A stretch of DNA of 64,000 nucleotides from Bacteroidales bacterium UBA5197 (GCA_002412885.1 DHVX01000062.1:309669-373668); one strand, 5' to 3'; shown: positions 19,162 to 28,308, counted from the stretch's first letter. Made by a program: numbers and translations. The notes: generated by a model from the sequence alone, not told the origin.

Positions 19162-20472
19162 TTAACCCCTTTCTTTAAAAGCTATAAACCTTTTTTTTAT
19201 ATCATACAGATCGCGCCTTTCCGAAAACGTTTTTTCAGCGGCATTCATGATCATTTCAGCATGCTGTAAGATGAGTTCTTGTTGGTTTTTGTTTCTTGCA
19301 AATGCGTTTAAGGTATTCATAGCCTCCATTAGCCTTATCATAACTGATGGATTTCTTTCAGCATATTGCCTGAGTTGGTTAAATGACGCATTCAACATAC
19401 CGGAAAAGGTATGAATATCGGCAATAACCCTTAATTTGTCTTGCTTATCGTACCGGTATGGAGATGGAAACTCTACTCCGGTAAGATAACACATCACAGA
19501 TGTTAAGTTATCAATGCAGGCTATGGCCGTGTAAGGGTCGTTCACTCCGGGTGATAATGCCCTTGCAGCAATCTCAACCATCTGATGAATGGAAAATTCA
19601 GCATCCTGCAGCGGAGTCCGGACTTTCCCGATAATGAAATCAGCCTGTATCTTTTTATGCACTTCTTTATCGCATTCTACATTGCTTAGAACATCGCAAA
19701 GCACCATGTCCTGAACCAGAAAATCGCCAGGGCGGTGATGCAAAATAATAGTGCAGTCATTATCTTTTGCGATATTCATCAACCCTTGTCCATCAACAGA
19801 TTGCAGATAGCCGCTTTTTTTGCTCCTGATCTCCGTTTTGAAAGTATATTTTTTCTCCAAAGAGGCAATATCGGGAACCTGCTTCTCTTCTTCATGGCCA
19901 ATTCCTTCTGGAAAGAGCTTTCGGATACTCTTTGACATAGCTTCAGAAATATCAGAGATCACCTTGTCGGATTGAATACTCATGGAAACATGATGAATAA
20001 ATATAATAAGCAGGACAATCCCTGCAATTGCTAATGCAATGGCAACTAAGACAGAAATGGCCGGAATAAATTCAAAACTATCAATTCCCTTAAGCGAACT
20101 CAATATAATAAGGCAATACACAAAAGAAGAAACATAAGAGCCCAGAACAACCTGATTAAGTTTATCGTACATAAAATTCCTCACCAGGCGGGAACCCAGC
20201 TGAGAAGATGCCAGCGTAAGCACCACAAGCGTAATGGAGAAAACAGTACCGGCAACACCCATCATTGCCCCGGCTATGATTGTAAGTAGGCTTCTTGCGG
20301 AATCAACACTTGCAGGCAACAAATACCGTAAAACACCATCGTGAGATAATTGGATCCGGCTATCGAGGTATATAAAACCAATGGCCGAGCCAATGGTAAT
20401 CAAAAGCATCATTATGGGTATAAACCAGAAACTTGCATTCAGTTTTTCCCATAAATATTGTGGGTTTTTCAT
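19162..20472 (-). CDS. DUF2254 family membrane protein
   Basis: Predicted inner-membrane protein of 436 residues and unknown function. Four hydrophobic segments (about 17-35, 60-85, 105-130, 140-165) are followed by a long cytoplasmic part. The conserved stretches FSITLVVLTLASSQLGSRL and ALSPGVNDPYTA place it in DUF2254. It lies between the UspA-like gene (15 bp away) and the flavoprotein, so it is probably part of one transcript. Confidence 0.88.
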   Translation of the reverse strand: MKNPQYLWEKLNASFWFIPIMMLLITIGSAIGFIYLDSRIQLSHDGVLRYLLPASVDSARSLLTIIAGAMMGVAGTVFSITLVVLTLASSQLGSRLVRNFMYDKLNQVVLGSYVSSFVYCLIILSSLKGIDSFEFIPAISVLVAIALAIAGIVLLIIFIHHVSMSIQSDKVISDISEAMSKSIRKLFPEGIGHEEEKQVPDIASLEKKYTFKTEIRSKKSGYLQSVDGQGLMNIAKDNDCTIILHHRPGDFLVQDMVLCDVLSNVECDKEVHKKIQADFIIGKVRTPLQDAEFSIHQMVEIAARALSPGVNDPYTAIACIDNLTSVMCYLTGVEFPSPYRYDKQDKLRVIADIHTFSGMLNASFNQLRQYAERNPSVMIRLMEAMNTLNAFARNKNQQELILQHAEMIMNAAEKTFSERRDLYDIKKRFIAFKERG

Positions 20473-20487
20473 CCTTATCTGATTAAA

Positions 20488-21348
20488 TTAATTTCCAGAC
20501 TGTTTGTCAAAAACCAGTATGGGCAATTGGGCTTCCTTCACAAGTTGTGTTGTAAAACTGCTTTTAAATAAACGCTCAAAAAAGTTTCTGTTTTCTTTTA
20601 AAACCACAATCAGGTTTGCTTTTGCTTTTTCGGCTTCGTTTACAAGACTTTCAACAGCATCCTTTCCACCATCGTCTGAAATTATCTTAACCGAAACCTT
20701 GTTGTAACCTGTTTTTTCGCTGAGCAAAGCAGCAAAGCCTTCACTCATTAGTTGTTTCTCAAATTCGTCATCATTTGAGATATGCAGTGCCACGATTTCC
20801 GGATCAAATGGTTTAGTAAGCTCAATCAGGTTTTTCAGTGTAGCAATATCTTCTTCGTTGTAATCTGTGGCGTAAATAATTTTCCTCATAGGTTGATACC
20901 TGGCATCAGGCGGTATGATATAAACAGGACAAGGTACATTTCGGACAACATTCATATTTACAGAATCCTGCAACCAGAAATCCTGCTCAGAGTGGCCCTG
21001 AAGCATGAGTATATCATAGGTTTTGTTTTCAACTTTTTCTTTAAGTGTTAATGATGCGTCGCCAATTTCAGACCTAAATTCAATGGGGGAAATTCCGGTG
21101 TGTTCTGCTTCGATTTCTTTAATAAATCCGTCAACTTTCTCTTTGATATCATCAGATATTTTTTGATACAGTTCCGGATCAGGTGGAATCTCAGTACCGG
21201 TTAAACCATCTCCGCCATAAGAATATAGTGTAGTTTGAAAATACAAAACATGAACCCTGGCGTTGATATCTTTTCCTAACAAAGCTGCAAATCGAATCAA
21301 TTCCTTTGAATTGTCAATCTCATCAATTAAAAAGGCTAGTTTTCTCAT
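20488..21348 (-). CDS. Universal stress protein, two tandem UspA domains
   Basis: 286 residues with two USP folds (about 1-150 and 150-286). Each begins with the strand/helix pattern KLAFLIDEIDNSKEL or KIIYATDYNEEDIATL. The ATP-binding signature G-x2-G-x9-G-S/T is not intact in either domain (domain 1 has LQGHSEQDFW, domain 2 has VVLKENRNFF), so this is likely a non-nucleotide-binding type. Cytosolic, within the one-strand sulfur/stress block. Confidence 0.9.
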   Translation of the reverse strand: MRKLAFLIDEIDNSKELIRFAALLGKDINARVHVLYFQTTLYSYGGDGLTGTEIPPDPELYQKISDDIKEKVDGFIKEIEAEHTGISPIEFRSEIGDASLTLKEKVENKTYDILMLQGHSEQDFWLQDSVNMNVVRNVPCPVYIIPPDARYQPMRKIIYATDYNEEDIATLKNLIELTKPFDPEIVALHISNDDEFEKQLMSEGFAALLSEKTGYNKVSVKIISDDGGKDAVESLVNEAEKAKANLIVVLKENRNFFERLFKSSFTTQLVKEAQLPILVFDKQSGN

Positions 21349-21392
21349 TTTTCTTAAATTTTTAGTTAGTAATTTACAATTAAGGAATTGGT

Positions 21393-22154
21393 TTATGCAG
21401 TCATTCCGCCATCAATCGGGTTGACGGTTCCGGTAATGAAACTGCTTTCATCGCTGGCCAGAAATATTGCCAATGCTGCAATTTCATCATTTGTGGCATA
21501 ACGCCCAAGTGGAATGGATTTCTCAAAATTTTCCTTTGCTGCTTTTGCTTCTCCCGGGGCAAAACCTTCTTCCAGCGAGCGCATCATACGGTTGTCAACA
21601 GGGGAGGGATTAATGGTATTTACCCTGATTTTATAAGGAGCGCCCTCCAGTGCTGCTGAACGCATCATACCAATTATGGCATGTTTACTTGTTACATAGG
21701 GCAACACATTGGCTGTTCCACCCATTCCTGCAACCGAGGAGGTTATGATAACTGAACCACCCTTTTCCTTCATCAAAGGGAATATATGGCGCAATCCATA
21801 ATAAACGCCGTTTATATTCACTTCAATAATCTTATGATATACATCCAGCGGATATTCATCCAGCGGTTTCACCTCTCCTTCAATCCCGGCATTATTGAAG
21901 AATACATCAATATGTCCGAAAAGTTCCTTTGCCTTTTGGGCATAGGTCTTAACCTGGTTTTCATCCGTAACATCGGCTGCGATGTAAAATAAATCAGGTG
22001 AGTTTATTTCTTCTGAAACTTTCTTCAGCCCTTCTTTATCCAGGTCGGTAATTAAAACCTTTGCCCCTTCTTTAATCATTTTTTGGGCGGTAGCTTTCCC
22101 TATTCCACCTGCTCCCCCTGTTATTACTACCGTTTTGCTTTCAAGTCGTTTCAT
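21393..22154 (-). CDS. Short-chain dehydrogenase/reductase (SDR)
   Basis: Classical SDR with the NAD(P) motif TGGAGGIGKA, the NNAG motif, the catalytic Ser in IITSSVAG and YVTSK as the YxxxK pair. The C-terminus FITGTVNPIDGGMTA is typical. I start at the ATG at 22154, giving MKRLESKTVVITGG. An in-frame TTG at 22178 would add eight residues with no support. The Asp after the second strand (LITDLDKEG) suggests NAD preference. Substrate unknown. Confidence 0.9.
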   Translation of the reverse strand: MKRLESKTVVITGGAGGIGKATAQKMIKEGAKVLITDLDKEGLKKVSEEINSPDLFYIAADVTDENQVKTYAQKAKELFGHIDVFFNNAGIEGEVKPLDEYPLDVYHKIIEVNINGVYYGLRHIFPLMKEKGGSVIITSSVAGMGGTANVLPYVTSKHAIIGMMRSAALEGAPYKIRVNTINPSPVDNRMMRSLEEGFAPGEAKAAKENFEKSIPLGRYATNDEIAALAIFLASDESSFITGTVNPIDGGMTA

Positions 22155-22235
22155 CGTTTTGCTTTTTAAAGTTTGCAATATGTTCGTAATTCTAAGAAAC
22201 AGTAACCATATTCGGGGATGCTTAAAGAATTTAAA

Positions 22236-22598
22236 TTATTCCGGCGTCATTTTTTCAGATGCGTTAAATTTCTCAATTTCTTTCTCAAGAAAGTAGCTGA
22301 CAACTGTTCTGATGGCCACGGTGCTGGCCAGAATGGCAATCTCCTCAAATTTTGGATGTATTACCGTGGCAATGATATCAGCCGCAATCAGAAACTCCAG
22401 CGCCAGTAGCAGGTAGGTAGCAAACTTATGGCGCACCGATTCCCGCTCACGGTATATTGACTTATGTTTCAACCTGCTGAATTCCAGCTTCAGCAACCTG
22501 GAAACGGATAATATCACACCCCATACAATGATTGCCACACCAATGCTGCCGATGGTAATGTACAGATATTCAAAAACAGTTTTGAGCCAGGCTTCCAT
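22236..22598 (-). CDS. DUF1622 family small membrane protein
   Basis: 120 residues with about three hydrophobic helices (about 12-32, 60-75, 85-105). The central segment FATYLLLALEFLIAADIIATVI and the following AIRTVVSYFLEKEI are characteristic of DUF1622. Function unknown. Only 14 bp separate it from the YeeE gene upstream on the same strand. Confidence 0.85.
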   Translation of the reverse strand: MEAWLKTVFEYLYITIGSIGVAIIVWGVILSVSRLLKLEFSRLKHKSIYRERESVRHKFATYLLLALEFLIAADIIATVIHPKFEEIAILASTVAIRTVVSYFLEKEIEKFNASEKMTPE

Positions 22599-22612
22599 AA
22601 TAGGTTGAAATG

Positions 22613-23203
22613 TTAGAATCCTGCCCTTTCAATCCAATACAGCAACAGAACTATCAGGGCAACTGTTGGCACAACCACCACCCAGTCGTTCACCTTTAAC
22701 AAGCGAGGAATTGTAATATCTCCGAAATCGCCCATTTTCAGGATGCCATCCTTTAATCCGGGGTACATTACTGCAAAAATCCATGTACCCAGAAGTATGC
22801 CTGCCAGACCACCAACTATGGCATCCAGATAGCCGTTACCAACCGCACCGGCAATGGTCCCCGGGCAATAGCCAAGCACGGCAAACCCAACACCAAAAAT
22901 AAGGCCGCCTATCACATTTTTGCCCACCGAGCCTTTCTTGAGCGAAAGCTCAATCCAGCCCTGCGATTTCATAAAATATATCCCGATCATACCTGTTGCT
23001 ACTGCCGAAAACATAATTTTCAAAACCGTAAAATCGGTGAGCAGTAACTGGCCTACAATTACATCATATTTGGTTGCACCGCCTTTGTGCAGCAGAAAGC
23101 CAAACAGTATGCCAAAACCCAGACCAAATAACAATGGCCTTTTATCTTCTTCTGCATCCTTTGCATATTGCGATGTTTCTGAAACTTGTTTTTTTGTTTC
23201 CAT
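22613..23203 (-). CDS. YeeE/YedE family sulfur-compound transporter, half-size subunit (C-terminal-half type)
   Basis: Inner-membrane protein of 196 residues related to TsuA/YeeE, which imports thiosulfate in E. coli. Five or six hydrophobic segments are present, and the conserved Cys lies in GYCPGTIAGAVGNGYLD. The start is the ATG at 23203 (METKKQVSE); an upstream alternative start would run into the partner gene. The partner half ends 16 bp upstream, so the two together equal one full YeeE protein. Confidence 0.87.
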   Translation of the reverse strand: METKKQVSETSQYAKDAEEDKRPLLFGLGFGILFGFLLHKGGATKYDVIVGQLLLTDFTVLKIMFSAVATGMIGIYFMKSQGWIELSLKKGSVGKNVIGGLIFGVGFAVLGYCPGTIAGAVGNGYLDAIVGGLAGILLGTWIFAVMYPGLKDGILKMGDFGDITIPRLLKVNDWVVVVPTVALIVLLLYWIERAGF

Positions 23204-23219
23204 TACGACCTGGTTTGAG

Positions 23220-23753
23220 TTAAGCAATAACAAGATAAATGATGTGAGCAGTAATTATCCCCCCGACAAAAAAGAATATGGCCGAAATCCAGCTTGAAAC
23301 GGCAAGTTGCAGCGTGCCGCTGATGCCGTGACCGCTGGTGCAACCATCGGCAAAGCGCGAGCCGAAGCCTAGAATGATGCCTCCTGCCACAGCAACAAGC
23401 ACGCGCAGAAGTGCGCTGTCACCAAAGGCAGATGCCCAAAGTGATGGCACCCACACACCAAATTGGAAATCACCCGAGATAATTGCCGAAATAAATGACC
23501 CTATTACAACACCCACAACCAGCATCAACTGCCAGTTAATTTCAAGTTTGATTTTTTTATAATAGGGTCGCTTTTTGACATTTTCCCCGGCAATCACCTC
23601 TTCAATCATACCACCAACGCGGGCAAATGTGGTAGATGTGGCAATGGGTTTGCCCGATATTAAAAAACTCAGCCAGCTTAAAAGCCCAATACCTATGCCG
23701 ACTGCATAGGGCGACCAGTAGGTATCCGTAAAAATTGAAGTAATGGTTTCCAT
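23220..23753 (-). CDS. YeeE/YedE family sulfur-compound transporter, half-size subunit (N-terminal-half type)
   Basis: 177 residues, four or five membrane helices, with the family motif ADGCTSGHGISG containing the conserved Cys. Such half proteins in tandem are common in Bacteroidota and are thought to pair to give the full transporter for thiosulfate or sulfane sulfur. A MITE copy separates it from the MBL-rhodanese gene upstream on this strand. Confidence 0.87.
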   Translation of the reverse strand: METITSIFTDTYWSPYAVGIGIGLLSWLSFLISGKPIATSTTFARVGGMIEEVIAGENVKKRPYYKKIKLEINWQLMLVVGVVIGSFISAIISGDFQFGVWVPSLWASAFGDSALLRVLVAVAGGIILGFGSRFADGCTSGHGISGTLQLAVSSWISAIFFFVGGIITAHIIYLVIA

Positions 23754-23771
23754 GTTTTTCTGTTTTAAATC

Positions 23772-23886
23772 AATGTAGTTTAGTGAAGTACCCTTTCCCG
23801 CAGGTGCGGGACTCAGGGTGACTATCAGTCTGAGCTGTTCTGATTGCTATCTGAACAAAGGCAATTTCTCAGTAACTAAACGAAAT
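23772..23886. mobile_element. MITE copy 2 (diverged) inside the sulfur block
   Basis: About 115 bp. The left end AATGTAGTTTAGTGAAG (23772-23788) and right end CAGTAACTAAACGAAATT (to 23886) are degenerate forms of the ends of copy 1 at 12822-12950. The inside shares the CCCGCA..TGCGGG palindrome and a ~25-bp string close to ACTCAGGGTGACTATCAGTC. No target duplication remains. It lies between the MBL-rhodanese and YeeE genes and may affect coupling between them. Confidence 0.78.
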
Positions 23887-23909
23887 TGAGTTGTAATTTT
23901 TTTCACCTC

Positions 23910-25331
23910 CTAAACCTTTGAATAAAACCTTGAACCGTGCGGAACCTGACAAACATCACATTGTTTGGCGTGTCCTGCAGCGCTGTATCCGGTCATGCCT
24001 CCTGCAACATTGTATAGGTTTTTAAAGCCGTTCTGCCTCAGAATGCTTGCGCCCAGGCTACTGCGGTTCCCCGAGCTGCAAATCATCAGAATAGCATCTT
24101 CATTATTGAGTTCTGTATGTTGTTCACGCAAATCGGCCGCAGGAATATTGATGGCTCCCTCAATGTGCGCGTCTTCGTACTCCAGTGGTGCCCTTACATC
24201 GAGCAAAATGAATTTTTCAGAACCTGTAACCATGTCGTGTAGATCTTCAGCTGAGATTTGTGTTACATGATTGGTTTTATAACCTTTGGTTACCCATCCA
24301 GACATACCGCCATCCAGATAACCCACAATACGGTCCATGCCAACACGTCTGAGCCAGACATTGGTTTCTTCGGCTTCTTTAAAACTGTCAGATACCACCA
24401 GCAGGTCTTTGTCAATAGGCAACACCCATCCTGCAAAAGTGGGAAGGTTTCCGTTGATGTCCAGGCTCCATGCATCGGGAATATGCTGGCTTCCAAAAGC
24501 AAGATAACTGCGGGTATCAACAACAGCAATGTTTTCTTTTTCAGACATTTCTTTGAATGCTTCCGAGTTAAGCTCTTTCATGCGGGGAAGGTCCGAAACA
24601 AGGACAGCCCCTTTGCGGTTGATGTCGGTACAACGGCTAAAATGGTCAGGTGCAGGGGGCATATCTTCGGTAAGTGATTTGATGAACTCAGCCTTATCCC
24701 TGAATTGCAACGCCTCGTTATATTTCCTTTCATATCCGATGGTTGAGCGCCACTTGGCTCCCATTGCCCGTCCGCAGAGAGAGCCGGCACCATGTGCAGG
24801 CAGCACTTCGCAAAAGTCGGGAAGCTTTAAAATCTTATCAAACAGACTGTGATATAATTTACCGGCGAGCTCTTCTGCCATATCGGGGAAAAGATCGGGA
24901 CGCCCCACATCGCCGACAAACAGAGTATCGCCCACAAAGGCACATACAGCATCTTCGCCGCGGGAAGTATCCACAACCACGTAGCACAGATGTTCAGGAG
25001 TGTGCCCCGGAGTTTCCAGCACTTTGATAACAATGTCTTCGATCTCAATGGTATCGCCCTCACTTAAGGCCACATGATCGAAAGTGCATCCGGCCGCTTT
25101 GGCCACATAGATTTTTGCGCCCGTTTTCTCTGCAAGATCCATTTGCCCCGATACAAAATCGGCATGCAGGTGGGTTTGCAGGATATGGGTGATTATTACG
25201 CCCAACTCACGCGCCTCATCAATGTAAACATCAATGTCGCGTTGTGGGTCAATAACGGCACAAACATCTGATCCGGCCAGAATGTAGGAACTGTGCGCAA
25301 TTTTGGGGATGAAATAATGTTTAATCAGCAT
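23910..25331 (-). CDS. MBL-fold hydrolase fused to two rhodanese domains (persulfide dioxygenase/CstB-like)
   Basis: A metallo-beta-lactamase fold (about 1-245) is followed by two rhodanese domains (about 260-355 and 360-455). The metal site reads THLHADF (His54, His56, Asp58); the residue after Asp is Phe59 where many relatives have His. The first rhodanese lacks a catalytic Cys (LLVVSDSFKEAE), while the second has it at Cys418 in CSSGNRS. A C-terminal CxxC (Cys458/461) follows. ETHE1/CstB relatives oxidise persulfides to sulfite or thiosulfate. The neighbouring YeeE pair and anion permease support a reactive-sulfur role. Confidence 0.9.
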   Translation of the reverse strand: MLIKHYFIPKIAHSSYILAGSDVCAVIDPQRDIDVYIDEARELGVIITHILQTHLHADFVSGQMDLAEKTGAKIYVAKAAGCTFDHVALSEGDTIEIEDIVIKVLETPGHTPEHLCYVVVDTSRGEDAVCAFVGDTLFVGDVGRPDLFPDMAEELAGKLYHSLFDKILKLPDFCEVLPAHGAGSLCGRAMGAKWRSTIGYERKYNEALQFRDKAEFIKSLTEDMPPAPDHFSRCTDINRKGAVLVSDLPRMKELNSEAFKEMSEKENIAVVDTRSYLAFGSQHIPDAWSLDINGNLPTFAGWVLPIDKDLLVVSDSFKEAEETNVWLRRVGMDRIVGYLDGGMSGWVTKGYKTNHVTQISAEDLHDMVTGSEKFILLDVRAPLEYEDAHIEGAINIPAADLREQHTELNNEDAILMICSSGNRSSLGASILRQNGFKNLYNVAGGMTGYSAAGHAKQCDVCQVPHGSRFYSKV

Positions 25332-25368
25332 GGCAAAAGATTTTTAGTTGGTTAGAAATACATAATGA

Positions 25369-25560
25369 CTACTGTTCGGTAAATAATTCGAGATCTCTCG
25401 CTCCGCCCGAGATGACAGAGCATTCGGAAACTTTGGCAGGAGAAGAGGTTCGGAGCGGCTTCGCCGCCGAACCTCTTTCCCAAAAAACAAAACTACCTGT
25501 CACTTCGAACGTAGTGAGAAGTCTATCTAAAAGCAATCTGAAGTAAAATCTTTTCATGAT
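25369..25560. repeat. GC-rich palindromic intergenic element
   Basis: AAGAGGTTCGG (25443-25453) pairs with CCGAACCTCTT (25467-25477), with inner GCGG/CCGC pairing to extend the hairpin. It is flanked by strings such as CGAGATGACAGAG and TGTCACTTCGAACGTAGTGAG. No protein-coding gene is credible here. It may act as a terminator or processing site between the permease and MBL genes. Confidence 0.55.
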
Positions 25561-25568
25561 CATTTATG

Positions 25569-27359
25569 TTAAATCATGAAAAAATAGAACAGAGAAACTG
25601 TAATTGCCAGAAAAAGGATTGTCATTCCACTACCAGCCTTTATATAGTCAGCATTGCGATATCCACCCGATGACATCAGGAAAGCATTAACCTGATGTGT
25701 GGGCAGGATGAAGGAGTTTGCGGCACAAACCGCTGCCATAAGTACAAGTGGCCTGGGGTCAATACCGGCAATCGCTGCCATGCCCATAACCAGTGGAGCC
25801 AGCACTACAATTGCTCCCACATTTGACATGAAAAGCGAAAAAACGGTTGATAATACACCAATCATGAGCACGATGAAAATGAGGTGCAAATCAATAACTA
25901 CACTCATGATGGATTCGGCAAGGAACATAGCTGCACCGGTTTTTTGCATGGCAACACCCAATGGAATTAAACCTGCCAGCAGAAAAACCACTTTCCATTC
26001 AATGGCTCCATAGGCTTCTCCGATATTCAAAACACGGGCAAGAACCATACAAAGAGCACCGGTAAGAAATGCCATGGAAATGGGAAAGCCAAACATTGCC
26101 AGGGTTATGGCAAATACAAAGCAGCCTATGGCAGGCCAGGTTTTTGACTTATCTTTATTATCCACTTCAAATGCGGTGAGCACCACAAAATCAGTGCTTT
26201 CTTTCACTTCCATTATTTTTACCCAACTGCCGTAAACAATCAGGGTATCACCCGGGCTGATCTCAACATCAGAAAAATCCCCCTCTACTCTTTCTCCCTT
26301 GTTGAATAGGATTAACGGCTCAACAACGTAGCGTTTCCTTAAGGAGTATTCTCTTATACTTTTCCCGGCAAGTTCTGAAGCGGGAGGAATAATGATTTCG
26401 GCAAAACCGCTGACATTGGGGTTAAAGTTGTCGGAGAAATGGCGTGATTTAGAAATATCTTCAAGCTGAAAGTCTTTTGAAAACTGCTCAATGTTCTCTG
26501 CAGAACCCAAAACTGCTAGGGTTTGACCATCCTCAAATTTAGTTTTACGCCAGGGAGCGTAAACTACATCCTCCCCCTTTCCTATTCCTAACAGATTGAC
26601 ATGGTATGTTTCCCATAAGCTGGCCTCTTCTGTTGTTTTTCCAGTTAATGAGCTTTCATGGGCTACGGTCAGCAACTTGATGTTATGCGGTAAATTAAGC
26701 TTCTCTACCAGTTTTTCCTGGGCTGTTTTACCTTCTTCTCCGGTTTCTTTCTTAGGTAAAACTTTGTTTCCAAACAGCAGAAAATAACCTATGCCCGACA
26801 ACAGAAGCACAATGCCTACGGGGGTTACACTAAATAAGTTGTAGGCTTCATGCCCTTCGGTTTTTAACAAGTCGTTTACCAGGATGAGCGGACCAGATCC
26901 AACCATGGTAAGGGTCCCCCCCAGTATGGCTGCAAACCCTATGGGCATAATAAGCGACGATGCAGGAATCTTCGTGCGGCGCGAAACCTGCATAATTCCG
27001 GGAAGAAAAAGAGCGGCTGAGCCAATGTTTTGAATTAAACCCGATAGTAAACCTGTTGAAAGTGAAAGTAAGCCTACCAGGTTCCGTTTGCGTGTGCCAG
27101 CCTTGCTGATAATAATTTTTGAAAATTCATTCATGATACCCGTGCGGGCAATGCCTCGTCCCAATATCATTACGCTCAGCATGGCTATTACGGCATTGCT
27201 TGAGAAACCCGAAAACGTCTCAGCCGGATTCAAAATTCCGGTCCAGCCCAGCGCCAGCATACAGCCAATGGCAACAATGTCAATGCGAACGACATCGATT
27301 ACCAGCATGATTGCTGTTACACTGAGGATTACTAAAACTACAATAATACCTGAATCCAT
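25569..27359 (-). CDS. SLC13-family anion permease with two TrkA-C (RCK_C) domains
   Basis: 596-residue Na+/anion symporter-type protein. About six membrane segments, a cytoplasmic insert with two TrkA_C domains (about 205-290 and 300-375), then about six more helices. Motifs such as GLIQNIGSAALFLPG and SNVGAIVVLAPLVMG sit at the two substrate hairpins. Bacterial members of this architecture often move sulfate. Its place at the head of the reactive-sulfur block suggests sulfate, thiosulfate or sulfite as cargo; that is inference. A 36-codon ORF ends just before its start. Confidence 0.9.
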   Translation of the reverse strand: MDSGIIVVLVILSVTAIMLVIDVVRIDIVAIGCMLALGWTGILNPAETFSGFSSNAVIAMLSVMILGRGIARTGIMNEFSKIIISKAGTRKRNLVGLLSLSTGLLSGLIQNIGSAALFLPGIMQVSRRTKIPASSLIMPIGFAAILGGTLTMVGSGPLILVNDLLKTEGHEAYNLFSVTPVGIVLLLSGIGYFLLFGNKVLPKKETGEEGKTAQEKLVEKLNLPHNIKLLTVAHESSLTGKTTEEASLWETYHVNLLGIGKGEDVVYAPWRKTKFEDGQTLAVLGSAENIEQFSKDFQLEDISKSRHFSDNFNPNVSGFAEIIIPPASELAGKSIREYSLRKRYVVEPLILFNKGERVEGDFSDVEISPGDTLIVYGSWVKIMEVKESTDFVVLTAFEVDNKDKSKTWPAIGCFVFAITLAMFGFPISMAFLTGALCMVLARVLNIGEAYGAIEWKVVFLLAGLIPLGVAMQKTGAAMFLAESIMSVVIDLHLIFIVLMIGVLSTVFSLFMSNVGAIVVLAPLVMGMAAIAGIDPRPLVLMAAVCAANSFILPTHQVNAFLMSSGGYRNADYIKAGSGMTILFLAITVSLFYFFMI

Positions 27360-27364
27360 TATTA

Positions 27365-27475
27365 TTAGTTGAGATTTTGAGTATTTATTTCAAACCATTC
27401 TGGGTTTGTTGTTTCTTTGTCTTTCGGTAACTGGTTCTTCATAAAATGACCAAATTCAAAATTATTGTTGTTCAT
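27365..27475 (-). CDS. Possible 36-residue ORF upstream of the SLC13 permease
   Basis: Reads MNNNNFEFGHFMKNQLPKDK and onward to NTQNLN, then TAA, ending 5 bp before the permease ATG. It is hydrophilic and unlike any family I know. The tight spacing suggests a translated leader or a small regulatory peptide, but a chance ORF is possible. Confidence 0.35.
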   Translation of the reverse strand: MNNNNFEFGHFMKNQLPKDKETTNPEWFEINTQNLN

Positions 27476-27760
27476 TAAGTTAAGCCTTATATAATTTCAG
27501 AATAATATTTCATAATCCTCACTTTCTGAGTAACAGAAAATAAATAATTGAAACTTAAGCATTGACCGAAGGAGGTATAAAAACTACCGGGAAATACATT
27601 GAATTGCAAATTCAATGGTGTTTAAAGCGGAATTGCAACTGACCGAGGGGAGCTCAGCGAAGCTAAATTCAGCTTAGCGAGAGTTAGTGCATATTTAATA
27701 AAAGATATGGCACCTGGTCTGTTGACAGGAGCTTCTGATCAATTTTTATTCTATGATATC
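27476..27760. other. Intergenic stretch with two small palindromes
   Basis: No credible gene. A near-perfect palindrome ATTGAATT-GC-AAATTCAAT lies around 27598-27617, and an imperfect hairpin (CTCAGCGAAGCT with AGCTTAGCGAG) around 27650-27682. Either could be a transcript end for the PRC-barrel gene, which ends at 27761 reading this way. Confidence 0.4.
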
Positions 27761-28285
27761 CTATTCCAAATCTCTCTTATGAAATGAATCGTTGAACTCT
27801 TCGCGGTCATAAAATCCCTTAACATCATTCGAGCTCTGAATAGTTTTATCTCCTTTATAATTTCGAATTACATTTAATTCGTACCCAAAATCAAGAACAT
27901 CTCCTTTTTTGAACCGTTTGGTTTTCGCAAAAGTTGAACTATCAATCTGGTTTGTGCTCACCAATTTATTTTTCTCATCAATCTTTGCCATTCCAATGGG
28001 AATAATCAGGTGATTTTCTCCGTCCTTATTTAAAAACTCGTGCACACCGTCGCTTACAAGATTTTGATATGTATTATGCTCATCTTCTATCATCGATTCA
28101 GCAACTTCAATATCGAGATAAACCACACGTTCGGCAGTCTTATTTACAAGCAAATGATCCACTTTTCCAATGGTGCGGTCATTTGCATCTTTAACATCCC
28201 AGCCCCTTACATCGTGGTAATTTTCGGCCACTTTATAACCGGATAATTCATCCAGGTTAAAAAGATTCTTGTTTTTATCTGTCAT
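27761..28285 (-). CDS. PRC-barrel domain protein
   Basis: About 174 residues from the ATG at 28285 (MTDKNKNLFNLDELSGYKVA). A PRC-barrel fold covers roughly residues 15-100, with the typical segment VRGWDVKDANDRTIGKVDHLLV. A second conserved stretch (GDVLDFGYELNVI) follows. Such proteins in Bacteroidota are cytosolic, often near stress genes; no enzymatic motif is visible. It follows a membrane-anchored helical protein on the same strand with 23 bp between. Confidence 0.86.
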   Translation of the reverse strand: MTDKNKNLFNLDELSGYKVAENYHDVRGWDVKDANDRTIGKVDHLLVNKTAERVVYLDIEVAESMIEDEHNTYQNLVSDGVHEFLNKDGENHLIIPIGMAKIDEKNKLVSTNQIDSSTFAKTKRFKKGDVLDFGYELNVIRNYKGDKTIQSSNDVKGFYDREEFNDSFHKRDLE

Positions 28286-28308
28286 AATTCTATTGTTTTG
28301 AAAATTAA

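Noticed and set aside
25369..25563. 64-codon ORF on the minus strand
   Set aside because: Covers the GC-rich hairpin element; no protein-like features.
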